Positions 1 through 7,825 of a stretch of DNA of 12,983 nt are shown one piece after another; the first letter of the stretch is position 1; each line of letters opens with the position of its first letter. The translations under genes were made by a program, and so were the position numbers. The stretch comes from an uncultured Clostridia bacterium (GTDB taxonomy: Bacteria > Bacillota > Clostridia > Oscillospirales > CAG-272): positions 1 through 12,983 of the forward strand of contig CAJGCD010000045.1 of assembly GCA_904501715.1 (NCBI GenBank), read 5' to 3'. The notes beneath the pieces were generated by a model. That model was not told the origin of the DNA. It worked only from the letters and a program-made list of their open reading frames with translations, and ran no database searches.

Positions 1-1299
1 ACCTCGGTCAAGCGCAAAAAGGACAGCATACTTCCGGGTAAGCTCTACTCGCTCTCAAAGCTCCAGAACGTGCTGGGAAAGAAATATAAGATGTCTATGG
101 CAGAGAGCCTTGAGATAGTGCAAAAGCTCTATGAGAGCGGATATCTTACCTACCCGAGAACCAACTCAGAGTATCTTGCCACAGCCGAAAAGGGAAAGGT
201 AAAAAAGATACTTGAGAACTGCGCCTCACTTGGCTATCCCGTGGTGTTCAAGGATAAAAAGACTATCTTTGACGATAGCAAGATAGAGTCACACTCGGCA
301 ATAACTCCAACCTATAAAATACCCGATAAAACAAAGCTCAGCGAAGCCGAGATGCAGGTATATTCCACGGTATTCCGCAGATTTATAGCGGTATTCTGCG
401 CCGAGGAATGTATAGCGGAAAAAGTAGAGATAACAGTAAGCGTGGGAGAGCTTGAAAGCTTTCAGCTAAAGGGGCTTTCCATAAAGGAAAGGGGCTGGAT
501 GAAATATGACGACGCCACCCAGAAGGACAAGATATTGCCCAATCTCAACAAGGGGGATAGGGTGAATATAGATTTCAAGCCGAGTGAGAAGGAAACCTCA
601 CCGCCCAAGCACTACACCATAGAAACCCTTAATAATTATTTAAAAAATCCCTTTAGGGAGGAAAAAGCGGCGGCAGAGGACACGGTAGGCGCTGACGACG
701 CCGAGGAGTACCGCGCAATGTTCGAGGGCGTGGAGCTTGGAACAGAGGCAACCCGTACGGGAATAATAGACAACGCCAAAAAGAGCGGATATATCCAGCT
801 TAAAAAGGACGTATATACTATATTGCCCGACGGAATATTCCTTATTGAAAGCCTTGAAAGAATGAATATCAGTATGGATAAATTCAAGACCTCGGAGATG
901 GGTAAAGCGCTCAAACGGGTATTCAGAGGGGAATTGGAGGTAGAGGACAGCGTAAGGCTGGCTGTGGATGAGATATCCGCGTATTTTGCCCCAAAGCCCG
1001 AGCAGCCGCTGGAGGAGGATACCGAAACAGGCTTCTTCGGTGACGTGGTGGGCAAATGCCCACTCTGCTCAAGCGAGGTAAAGAGAAACAAATTCGGATA
1101 CGGATGCGGCAATTATAAAAACGGCTGTAAATTCACCGTAGGCGCTTATATATGCGGCAGAGCCATATCCGCAAGGAACGTAACGCTCTTGCTCGACAGC
1201 GGACGCACCTCGGTAATAAAGGGCTTTACTTCAAAAAACGGAAAGAGCTTTGACGCGGCGTTAAAGCTTGATAACGGCAGATGCGTATTTGATTTTTAA
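1..1299 (+). CDS. topB: DNA topoisomerase III (type IA), C-terminal part, 5' end outside window
   Basis: The frame is open from the first base, so this is the last 432 residues of a longer protein; the first internal ATG (nt 70) is not the real start. Type IA topoisomerases cut one DNA strand through a tyrosine, pass the other strand, and relax or decatenate DNA. Seen here: the conserved LYSLSKLQ stretch just before the helix region, and the active-site motif YPRT with its tyrosine at nt 151-153. A GTEATR motif (nt 742-759) matches the family's conserved GT-ATR segment. A single Cys4 zinc-ribbon-like knuckle (Cys at fragment residues 353, 356, 369, 376) lies near the C-terminus. The TopB assignment over TopA rests on the overall arrangement and on having one C-terminal zinc knuckle rather than several. 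The next gene starts 21 nt downstream, so they are probably cotranscribed. Confidence 0.87.
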   Translation, partial: TSVKRKKDSILPGKLYSLSKLQNVLGKKYKMSMAESLEIVQKLYESGYLTYPRTNSEYLATAEKGKVKKILENCASLGYPVVFKDKKTIFDDSKIESHSAITPTYKIPDKTKLSEAEMQVYSTVFRRFIAVFCAEECIAEKVEITVSVGELESFQLKGLSIKERGWMKYDDATQKDKILPNLNKGDRVNIDFKPSEKETSPPKHYTIETLNNYLKNPFREEKAAAEDTVGADDAEEYRAMFEGVELGTEATRTGIIDNAKKSGYIQLKKDVYTILPDGIFLIESLERMNISMDKFKTSEMGKALKRVFRGELEVEDSVRLAVDEISAYFAPKPEQPLEEDTETGFFGDVVGKCPLCSSEVKRNKFGYGCGNYKNGCKFTVGAYICGRAISARNVTLLLDSGRTSVIKGFTSKNGKSFDAALKLDNGRCVFDF

Positions 1300-1320
1300 A
1301 ACAGTAAAGGAGAAAGAATT

Positions 1321-2991
1321 ATGAAAAAAACATCGGTTCGCATTTTGGTGGCATTGCTTGTCACACTTGCTCTGGGAGGAATATATTTTTATATAACTCT
1401 TCCCGCAATCAATATTTTTTACCAAGGCTTCTGGGTATCCCTTGCTCTTGGTATAGCTTGCTTTACGGCTATATACTCCTTGCTCTCGATAAAGCAAGGC
1501 TTCGCTCCCAAGGGAGTCAGTAAAAAATTCTTCAATTTTGAGGGTAAGACCGTACTGAAGGTATCGCTTTCTCTCGTAGCAGTACCCGTTTTGGTGCTGA
1601 TAATAGGAAATATCGCATCCTCTACCTTCTTTAATGCCGAGAGATACTCAAATATAATAGAGGTTCCCGAGGCGGTGTTTGAGGAGGATATGCCCGAAAC
1701 CGCAGTAGTAAGCAACATAGCGCTTATGGACAGTGAAACAGCGCAGAAAATGGGAGATAGAACTCTTGGAGCGCTTTCGGACGTGGTTTCTCAGTATGAG
1801 ATAAATCCTACCTACCGTCAGATAAATTATAAGAGAACCCCACAAAAGGTGTCAAACCTTGAATATGCCGATTTCTTTAAATGGCTGAGCAATCGAAAGA
1901 GCGGCATCCCGGGATACGTTATGGTGGACCCTGTTAATGTAACGGAGGCTAATTATATCAAGCTTGACAAGCCCATAAAGTACGCGGACAGCGCGTTTTT
2001 CGGCGAAGACCTTCACAGAAAGCTCCGCATGTCTTATCCCACAAAAATATTCGGCTCTTATTCCTTTGAGGTGGACGACAACGGCAATCCTTACTATATA
2101 GTATCTTGTATGAAGCCCACCGTGTTTTTGTTTGGAGCGATGGACGTTAACGAGGTCATAATATTTAATCCCGTTGACGGAAGCTCCGAGATTTACGCTC
2201 TGAAGGACGTGCCCTCGTGGGTAGATAACGTATTTACGGGCAACCTCGCAGCGCAGAAATACGACTGGTACGGAACGCTTAAAAACGGTTTTTGGAACAG
2301 CATAATAGGCAACAAGGACTGTAAGGTCACCACAGACGACTTCGGATATATAGTTATCGGGGACGACGTATGGTTCTTTACGGGTGTTACCTCTGTTACC
2401 AGCGACGAGAGTAATATCGGATTTATTATCAGTAACGCCAGAACTGGTGAATATAAGTTCTATCCCGTAATCGGTGCTGAGGAGTACTCCGCTATGAGAG
2501 CGGCTGAGGGCGAGGTGCAGGAAAAGGGATACGTAGCGTCCTTCCCGTCGCTTATCAACGTGTCGGGTCAGGCTACCTATATTATGGTGCTTAAGGACAG
2601 CGGGGGACTGGTTAAGCTTTACGCGCTGGTTAACGTAGAAAAATACAGCGTTGTAGCCACAGGCACTACTCAGACCGAGGCAAAGCAGGAATATATCAAG
2701 CTCTTAAAGCAGAATGGTATAATTACCGACGGAAGCTCAAGCAACGACGATACTGTGCCCAGTGCCGATATAACTGTTAAGAACGTGCGTATAGTAACAA
2801 TGGGAGGAGAATCGGCGGTATATATTACAGGCTCCGACGGATGTCTTTATAAGCAGAGCGTTGCGGCTGACGAGAGTGTTCTCCTTATAGAGGAGGGCAA
2901 CGAGCTGACCGTTTCCTACTATGAAACAGACGTTGAAAAGATAAGGCAGATAGCACAGTGGAGCTTTAAGAAAGCTGAGGCGACAGAATGA
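1321..2991 (+). CDS. conserved membrane protein of unknown function, 556 aa
   Basis: I do not recognise a named function. The protein starts with a Lys/Arg-containing N-terminus and has three probable membrane segments (about residues 7-29, 37-57 and 78-100). A long soluble part of about 450 residues follows, probably extracytoplasmic. It is rich in beta-strand-like stretches and has well-formed blocks such as YADFFKWLSNR (182-192), NGFWNSIIG (322-330), FTGVTSVTSDESNIGF (353-368) and GAEEYSAM (385-392). I recall similar blocks in uncharacterised Clostridia membrane proteins, but cannot confirm this without a search. There are no catalytic motifs I can identify. The start is supported by AAAGGAG at 1306-1312, 8 nt before the ATG. 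The gene overlaps deoC by 4 nt (ATGA), so the two are translationally coupled. Its place between topB and deoC does not reveal its role. Confidence 0.85.
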   Translation: MKKTSVRILVALLVTLALGGIYFYITLPAINIFYQGFWVSLALGIACFTAIYSLLSIKQGFAPKGVSKKFFNFEGKTVLKVSLSLVAVPVLVLIIGNIASSTFFNAERYSNIIEVPEAVFEEDMPETAVVSNIALMDSETAQKMGDRTLGALSDVVSQYEINPTYRQINYKRTPQKVSNLEYADFFKWLSNRKSGIPGYVMVDPVNVTEANYIKLDKPIKYADSAFFGEDLHRKLRMSYPTKIFGSYSFEVDDNGNPYYIVSCMKPTVFLFGAMDVNEVIIFNPVDGSSEIYALKDVPSWVDNVFTGNLAAQKYDWYGTLKNGFWNSIIGNKDCKVTTDDFGYIVIGDDVWFFTGVTSVTSDESNIGFIISNARTGEYKFYPVIGAEEYSAMRAAEGEVQEKGYVASFPSLINVSGQATYIMVLKDSGGLVKLYALVNVEKYSVVATGTTQTEAKQEYIKLLKQNGIITDGSSSNDDTVPSADITVKNVRIVTMGGESAVYITGSDGCLYKQSVAADESVLLIEEGNELTVSYYETDVEKIRQIAQWSFKKAEATE

Positions 2992-3662
2992 AGCGAGAAA
3001 TAAAAGAGATAATGTCCCACGTAGACCACACCCTGCTTTCGCAGGGTGCTACCTGGGAGGATATAAAGACAATATGTGACGACGCCGTAAAATATCAGAC
3101 AGCCTCGGTCTGCATCCCGCCATCCTTTGTAAAGCAGGCGGCAGAATACCTTGAAGGTCGAGTGCCTGTATGCACGGTAATAGGCTTTCCCAACGGCTAT
3201 AACACCGCCCCGGTCAAATGCGCGGAGACCAAGGATGCTCTCGACAACGGAGCGGACGAGATAGATATGGTCATTAACATCGGTGACCTTAAGGCTAAAA
3301 AGTACGATGCTCTTACCGAAGAGATAAAAGCATTGAAGAAAATATGCGGCAGTAAGGTGTTAAAGGTCATAATAGAAACCTGTCTGCTTACCGAAGAGGA
3401 AAAGATAGCTATGTGCAGGATAGTCACCGAATCGGGTGCTGATTTTATCAAGACCTCTACGGGATTTTCCACGGGCGGAGCCACGGTAGAGGACGTAAAG
3501 CTTTTTGCCGAGCACGTTGGTAAGAACGTAAGAATAAAGGCGGCTGGCGGTATTAAAAGCTTTGAGGACGCGGATGCGTTTTTGTCCTTGGGCGCCGACA
3601 GACTGGGAACGAGCCGACTTGTAACACTTCTCAAGGGCGATGCCGCTAAAAGCAATTATTGA
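2988..3662 (+). CDS. deoC: deoxyribose-phosphate aldolase
   Basis: DeoC is a class I aldolase that splits 2-deoxyribose-5-phosphate into acetaldehyde and glyceraldehyde-3-phosphate, the last step of deoxynucleoside catabolism in the cytoplasm. The 224-residue length is normal for the Firmicutes form. The Schiff-base lysine is K155 in ADFIKTSTGF, the second active-site lysine is K184 in VRIKAAGGIKS, and the proton-relay aspartate is probably D93 in DEIDMVINIG. The (beta/alpha)8 barrel motif VCTVIGFPNG (61-70) is intact. The start overlaps the stop of the upstream membrane protein gene (ATGA), with GAGG at 2977-2980. No deoA, deoB, pdp or cdd gene is visible nearby, so it is separated from the usual deo operon here. 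Confidence 0.97.
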   Translation: MKREIKEIMSHVDHTLLSQGATWEDIKTICDDAVKYQTASVCIPPSFVKQAAEYLEGRVPVCTVIGFPNGYNTAPVKCAETKDALDNGADEIDMVINIGDLKAKKYDALTEEIKALKKICGSKVLKVIIETCLLTEEEKIAMCRIVTESGADFIKTSTGFSTGGATVEDVKLFAEHVGKNVRIKAAGGIKSFEDADAFLSLGADRLGTSRLVTLLKGDAAKSNY

Positions 3663-3674
3663 TACGGAGTAGAT

Positions 3675-4418
3675 ATGCCAAGATTTTTTGTAAGACAGGA
3701 TAGAGTTTTGAATGATTGCATATCCATAATAGGTGACGATGCGCATCACATCGCGCGCTCATTGAGAATGGCGGTTGGAGAGCAGATAACCGTTTGCGAT
3801 ATGCAGGGCAACGAATACGAATGTAAAATAAAGTCCTTTGACGAGGATAGAGAGGTCATCGCGCAGATACTTTCCGCCAAGCATTCAGAAAACGAGCCGA
3901 GGGTATACGTAAGACTTTTTCAGGCTTTGCCCAAGGGCGATAAGCTTGACACCATAATACAGAAGGCTGTGGAATGTGGAGTAGGGGAGATAATTCCCTT
4001 TGAGAGCGAGCGCTGCGTAGTGAAGATAAAAAGCGACGCCGAGGAGCGCAAGACCGAGCGAAGACAGCGGATAGCGGCAGAAGCCGCAAAGCAGTGCGGA
4101 AGGAGCGTTATTCCCGAGATAAGCCCATCTGTCAGCTTCAGGGATGCCATAGGTAAAGCGCTGGAAAGTGACATCTGTCTCTTTTGCTATGAGGGCGACG
4201 GAACAGAGCCTCTTGGAGCGATACTTCACGGATTTGAGTCGGATATGCCCAGAAGCATATCGCTCTTCATAGGAAGCGAAGGTGGATTTTCAATAAAGGA
4301 GACAGAGGCGGCAAGAGCTCTTGGAATGAAAATGACAGGACTTGGAAAGAGAATACTCCGCACCGAGACCGCGTCGGGCTTTGTTCTTGCCTGCATTGTT
4401 TGCGCTACCGAGCTTTGA
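3675..4418 (+). CDS. rsmE: 16S rRNA (uracil(1498)-N(3))-methyltransferase
   Basis: RsmE uses S-adenosylmethionine to methylate N3 of U1498 in helix 44 of 16S rRNA in the assembled 30S subunit. The 247-residue protein has the expected two-part layout. An N-terminal PUA-like RNA-binding domain (about 1-70) contains DDAHHIARSLRM (21-32). A SPOUT/trefoil-knot methyltransferase domain follows, with the family blocks LFQALPKGDKLDTIIQKAVE (81-100), IGSEGGFSIKE (199-209) and LGKRILRTETA (223-233). The last two form the SAM-binding knot. GGAG at 3666-3669 precedes the ATG. The gap to deoC is only 12 nt, so it is the last gene of the topB operon. In many Firmicutes rsmE follows prmA (ribosomal protein L11 methyltransferase); that partner is not here. 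Confidence 0.96.
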   Translation: MPRFFVRQDRVLNDCISIIGDDAHHIARSLRMAVGEQITVCDMQGNEYECKIKSFDEDREVIAQILSAKHSENEPRVYVRLFQALPKGDKLDTIIQKAVECGVGEIIPFESERCVVKIKSDAEERKTERRQRIAAEAAKQCGRSVIPEISPSVSFRDAIGKALESDICLFCYEGDGTEPLGAILHGFESDMPRSISLFIGSEGGFSIKETEAARALGMKMTGLGKRILRTETASGFVLACIVCATEL

Positions 4419-4561
4419 TATTTTTACACATTATTAACAAATTTTTTTTAAATTTTTATAAAAAATATTAAAAACGCTATTGAAAAATCACAAAAAATGG
4501 TGTATAATATAGGTCAGTATGTACAATTGATTTTAAAATACGTTTTTAAGGGGTTTAAGAT
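4419..4561 (+). promoter_or_regulatory. AT-rich intergenic region with sigma-A promoter for the CdaR-like regulator
   Basis: A -35 TTGAAA at 4480-4485 and a perfect -10 TATAAT at 4503-4508 are separated by an optimal 17-nt spacer, which predicts transcription from about 4515. A Shine-Dalgarno sequence (TAAGGGG, 4547-4553) sits 8 nt before the start codon at 4562. The first half (4419-4475) is almost pure A/T and holds short A/T-only dyads. I do not see a GC-rich terminator hairpin for the rsmE operon. No clear operator dyad is visible around the -10, apart from the short palindrome CAATTG at 4524-4529. Confidence 0.8.
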
Positions 4562-5647
4562 ATGTCCAATAGATTATTTCAAGGTGTTATATATCAAATG
4601 AAGGATGCGTTTGACCGCACGACGGGCGTTATAGACGAAAATGGCGTGGTCATAGCTTGCTCCGATCTGGGAAAGATGGGCTCTGTACGAGATGGTGTCG
4701 TTGAGGGACTTCCTTTCGCTAACGAGGTCATGGCACTTGACGGTCATACGTACCGTTATATGGGCGCAGGTCAGAAGAGCGAATATATCGTATTTATCGA
4801 GGGTGAGGATAAGATCGCCGAGAAGATGTCCAAGCTTCTTGCTATTTCTCTCGGGAACATAAAGAGTCTTTATGACGAAAAATACGATAAGGGCTCATTC
4901 ATCAAGAACATAATCATCGACAATATACTTCCCAGTGACATATACATAAAGTCCAAGGAGCTCCACTTCAACATTGAGGAGCCCAGAATAGTATTCCTTA
5001 TCAAGTTCTTCGGCAAGACCGATATGCTGCCCTTTGAGATGCTCCAGAATATGTTTCCGGACAAGTCCCGCGACTACGTTATCAGCGTAGGCGAGCACGA
5101 TATAGTTCTGGTCAAGGAACTTAAGCCCGGTACCGAGATGCGCGAGATAGAAAAGATGGCAGTTAACATTGCCGATACTCTTTCTACCGAGTTCTACACC
5201 AAGGTCGCTATCGGTATCTCTACGATAGTAGAGAACATCAAGGATCTTGCAAAGGCTTATCAGGAGTCACAGGTAGCTCTTGAGGTCGGCAAGGTATTTG
5301 AGACCGAGAAGAACATAATCAGCTATGAAAATCTGGGCATAGGCAGACTTATTTACCAGCTTCCCACCACCCTCTGTGAGATGTTCCTTCAGGAGGTATT
5401 CAAGAAAGGAAGCCTTGAGTCCCTTGATCGCGAGACCCTTATGACCATACAGTGCTTCTTTGAGAACAATCTTAATGTTTCCGAAACGTCAAGAAAGCTT
5501 TTTGTACATAGAAACACGCTTGTATACAGACTGGAGAAGATACGCAAGCTTACAGGACTTGACCTTCGTGAGTTTGAGCATGCCATCACCTTTAAGGTAG
5601 CGTTGATGGTAAGAAAATATCTGGATTCCAAGACGGTAAAATTTTAA
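4562..5647 (+). CDS. CdaR/PucR-type transcriptional regulator (helix-turn-helix)
   Basis: This is a predicted cytoplasmic DNA-binding regulator of 361 residues. Three parts are visible. The N-terminal sensor-like domain (about 1-105) has a PAS-like TTGVIDENGVVIACSD stretch (20-35), resembling the sugar-diacid recognition region of CdaR. The central region (about 138-260) resembles the degenerate GGDEF-like domain of the family, including KAYQESQVALEVGK (231-244). The C-terminal PucR-type helix-turn-helix (about 295-353) contains NLNVSETSRKLFVHRNTLVYR (split at 304-323). CdaR of E. coli activates glucarate and galactarate genes, but no diacid catabolic gene is in this window, so the ligand and targets are unknown. 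It has its own promoter and probably its own terminator. Hand reading suggests ATC is used for Ile far more than in neighbouring genes, suggesting strong expression. Confidence 0.88.
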   Translation: MSNRLFQGVIYQMKDAFDRTTGVIDENGVVIACSDLGKMGSVRDGVVEGLPFANEVMALDGHTYRYMGAGQKSEYIVFIEGEDKIAEKMSKLLAISLGNIKSLYDEKYDKGSFIKNIIIDNILPSDIYIKSKELHFNIEEPRIVFLIKFFGKTDMLPFEMLQNMFPDKSRDYVISVGEHDIVLVKELKPGTEMREIEKMAVNIADTLSTEFYTKVAIGISTIVENIKDLAKAYQESQVALEVGKVFETEKNIISYENLGIGRLIYQLPTTLCEMFLQEVFKKGSLESLDRETLMTIQCFFENNLNVSETSRKLFVHRNTLVYRLEKIRKLTGLDLREFEHAITFKVALMVRKYLDSKTVKF

Positions 5648-5678
5648 TAGTCGACGCAGAAAAAGCATATAATTTCAT

Positions 5679-5708
5679 TGCGAAATGCTCCTTTGTGAGT
5701 ATTTCGCA
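5679..5708 (+). terminator. 12-bp hairpin after the CdaR-like gene, candidate terminator
   Basis: The arms TGCGAAATGCTC (5679-5690) and GAGTATTTCGCA (5697-5708) pair over 12 positions with a single G-U wobble and a 6-nt loop (CTTTGT). The hairpin starts 31 nt after the stop codon, which suits an intrinsic terminator. However, only three T residues follow directly, so termination may be weak. It could instead be an RNA-stabilising or regulatory structure. The stretch 5709-5776 up to the next gene holds no sigma-A promoter that I find convincing. Confidence 0.55.
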
Positions 5709-5790
5709 TTTGAATTGAATATGGCTGTTTTAAAGACTTCAAAGTTATATTTCACCCTCGAAGAATAAATATAAACGGGGAGAGCTCTGA

Positions 5791-7266
5791 ATGTCAGAAG
5801 AAAATAAGAATTTAGAAAACGAAAATAGCGAACAGGTTGGCGAAAGCACCGCGGAGAATGCCATAGAGCAGATAACGCAGGAACCTGTGGAGCAGATACA
5901 GAAAAAAGTAAAAAAGAAAATAAAGCTTTCGCTAAGCAGCTGCATCCTTTCGGGAATTGCCATTATTCTGGCAACCTTTATGCTTACGTATACTGTGTGC
6001 AGCAGCATTTATCAAAGGCAGCTTTCTGATATATACAAGGAAGCCTTTAATTCAAACAACAATAATTCGGGCAGCGGGGCTCAATCGGGTATGTCGGGCT
6101 TCTCGGAGGTAGACATTATTGACCTTCTGCTCCAAAACTACTTCTACGGTGAGGTAGATAAGGATAAGCTAACAGAGGAATCGCTCAAAGCATATCTTGC
6201 CGCAACAGGTGATATCTATGCCGCGTATTATACGCAGGAGGAGCTTGACGCTTCAAACAATGAAGGTGCGGGAAGAATGTACGGCATTGGAGTAAATATA
6301 ATAAATTCCAAGGTAATTGTTGAGGGCAAGGAATACTCTGTGCTTAAAATAATAAACGTCATGAAGGATTCTCCCGCTCAGGAGGAAGGACTTCGTGCAG
6401 GTGATATGATAGCCTATACGGGTATCGGTGATAATAGGGAATCTGTGGAGCAATTAGGATATGACGAGGCTCTGCGAAAGCTGAAGGGCGAGGAAAATAC
6501 CAAAGCTGAGTTTACTATCCTGAGAAAGAACGGCGATAGCTACGAGGAAAAGGAATTCAAGGTAACGCGCCGTGAAGTAACCACCGAGTCTGTATACTCC
6601 CGAGTATCCACCCTTGACAGTAAGATAGGCATAATAAAAATAACGAGCTTTGAGCTTAAGACCCCAGTTCAGTTCAGTGAGGCAGTGGAAACACTGAAAA
6701 AGCAGGGATGCGATAAATTCGTGATAGACGTACGGTACAATCCCGGGGGATACGAGATATCCGTTGCGGCTATCCTCAGTTATTTCCTTAATGAAGGTGA
6801 CGTGTATATCCGTACGAAAAATGACAGTGAAACTATAACCGAGAAAAAGGTTGGCGTAGTATCTGACCTTGAGGGCGACTATGCGACCTGTAACGTATCA
6901 AAAGAGGATATCGGAAAATACAAGGACCTTAATATGGTGGTTCTTTGTAATGAAAATACCGCAAGCGCGGGAGAGCTGTTTACGGCTACCTTCAGAGATT
7001 ACGGACTTGGCGCCATAGTGGGCACCACTACCTTTGGAAAGGGTAAGATGCAGACCACCTATGCGCTTGCTCCCTTTGGGCTAAAGGGCGCGGTCAAGTT
7101 TACTACTCATATGTATTACTCAGCAAAGAGCGAGGGCTATGACCTAATAGGAATAAAGCCCGACTATGCGGTAGAGCTGAGTGCGGAAGCGGCAGAATAT
7201 AATATTTACGACCTGCCCGACCAAAAAGACAATCAATTGCAAGAAGCAATAAAACATTTTAATTAA
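5791..7266 (+). CDS. S41 family carboxyl-terminal-processing protease with PDZ domain, membrane anchored
   Basis: This is a serine protease of the CtpA/CtpB/Prc family, which cuts envelope or secreted proteins near their C-termini. It has a long acidic cytoplasmic N-terminus (1-35), a lysine cluster (38-45) and a single membrane anchor (about 47-72). An Asn/Ser/Gly-rich linker (88-103) follows. The PDZ domain covers about 163-262, with GLRAGD at 200-205, and the S41 catalytic core about 275-460. The catalytic residues line up with the family: Ser392 in NTASAGELF, Lys417 in TFGKGKMQ (25 residues later, the usual spacing) and Gln421 at Lys+4. VIDVRYNPGG (311-320) is the standard core strand. 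The protein is predicted active. The start is supported by GGGGAGAG at 5777-5784. The 491-residue length is normal; no peptidoglycan-binding domain follows the protease. greA lies 21 nt downstream, so cotranscription is likely. Confidence 0.93.
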   Translation: MSEENKNLENENSEQVGESTAENAIEQITQEPVEQIQKKVKKKIKLSLSSCILSGIAIILATFMLTYTVCSSIYQRQLSDIYKEAFNSNNNNSGSGAQSGMSGFSEVDIIDLLLQNYFYGEVDKDKLTEESLKAYLAATGDIYAAYYTQEELDASNNEGAGRMYGIGVNIINSKVIVEGKEYSVLKIINVMKDSPAQEEGLRAGDMIAYTGIGDNRESVEQLGYDEALRKLKGEENTKAEFTILRKNGDSYEEKEFKVTRREVTTESVYSRVSTLDSKIGIIKITSFELKTPVQFSEAVETLKKQGCDKFVIDVRYNPGGYEISVAAILSYFLNEGDVYIRTKNDSETITEKKVGVVSDLEGDYATCNVSKEDIGKYKDLNMVVLCNENTASAGELFTATFRDYGLGAIVGTTTFGKGKMQTTYALAPFGLKGAVKFTTHMYYSAKSEGYDLIGIKPDYAVELSAEAAEYNIYDLPDQKDNQLQEAIKHFN

Positions 7267-7287
7267 CAGCAAAGGAGCATTTCAAAA

Positions 7288-7755
7288 ATGGCAGCAGAAC
7301 AGAAATATACAAAAGAAGGCTTTAAGAAGCTTCAGGATGAGTACGAGTACCTTACAAAAGTAAGAATGGAGGAGATAAAGGTAGCGATAGCTGAGGCGCG
7401 CTCCTTTGGAGACCTTTCGGAGAACGCTGAGTACGACGCGGCAAAGAATGAGCAGACCAAGTGCTTTACAAGGATAAAAGAGCTTGAGGAGCTTATTCAG
7501 CACGCGGTTGTCGTTGAGGAAAGCGACAATGGCACAGTAGGTCTTGGCTCGGGCGTAAAGATAACCCGTGACGGCGTAGAGTGCGAGTACAAGATAGTAG
7601 GCTCTAACGAGGCAGATCCCTTTGAAAATAAGATATCCGACCGCTCCGCAGTAGGCGCGGCTCTTATCGGAAAGAAGAAGGGTGATGTGGTACACGCTAC
7701 TACCAACAAGGGCAAGGTCATCGAGATAAAGATTTTGGACGTTTTTAAGGCTTAA
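7288..7755 (+). CDS. greA: transcription elongation factor GreA
   Basis: GreA enters the secondary channel of RNA polymerase and stimulates cleavage of the backtracked transcript, rescuing stalled complexes. The 155-residue length is normal. The N-terminal coiled-coil hairpin (about 8-75) carries the invariant tip GDLSENAEYDAAKNEQ (41-56), where D42 and E45 correspond to the acidic residues that hold the catalytic Mg2+. The C-terminal FKBP-like domain (about 80-155) contains the expected block DPFENKISDRSAVGAALIGKK (within 110-130). AAAGGAG at 7271-7277 lies 10 nt before the ATG. In many Firmicutes greA sits next to lysS or dus; here it follows an S41 protease gene instead. Confidence 0.98.
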   Translation: MAAEQKYTKEGFKKLQDEYEYLTKVRMEEIKVAIAEARSFGDLSENAEYDAAKNEQTKCFTRIKELEELIQHAVVVEESDNGTVGLGSGVKITRDGVECEYKIVGSNEADPFENKISDRSAVGAALIGKKKGDVVHATTNKGKVIEIKILDVFKA

Positions 7756-7768
7756 GAAAATAAGACTT

Positions 7769-7812
7769 CGTAGGACTGTTGCTCTTTGGTGACAGCCCTA
7801 CGTTGCGTTTTT
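7769..7812 (+). terminator. imperfect hairpin plus T-run after greA, candidate terminator
   Basis: CGTAGG (7769-7774) pairs with CCTACG (7797-7802). After one A/C mismatch, CTGT (7776-7779) pairs with ACAG (7792-7795), and wobble pairs may extend the stem toward the loop. A TTTTT run lies at 7808-7812, but five bases (TTGCG) separate it from the stem, so it is a non-ideal intrinsic terminator. The next gene's ribosome binding site begins immediately after the T-run and no promoter is visible. Partial read-through from greA is therefore plausible. Confidence 0.45.
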
Positions 7813-7825
7813 GAGGGATTGAAAA

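Noticed and set aside
636..1112. 158-codon open frame on the minus strand inside topB
   Set aside because: It lies entirely opposite a well-supported topoisomerase frame, is Ser-rich as antisense shadows usually are, and matches no family I know.
3360..3749. 129-codon minus-strand frame across the deoC-rsmE junction
   Set aside because: It overlaps catalytic parts of DeoC and the RsmE start and has no recognisable motif.
4419..4475. A/T-only inverted repeats after rsmE as a terminator
   Set aside because: Stems made only of A-T pairs are weak and expected by chance in such AT-rich sequence.
7237..7263. Possible promoter for greA (TTGCAA at 7237-7242, TTTAAT at 7258-7263)
   Set aside because: The spacer is only 15 nt and the boxes lie inside the end of the protease gene; read-through from upstream explains greA expression better.
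7282..7695. 137-codon minus-strand frame opposite greA
   Set aside because: It covers almost the whole greA gene in antisense; its Leu/Tyr/Cys-rich composition is the complement of GreA codons.
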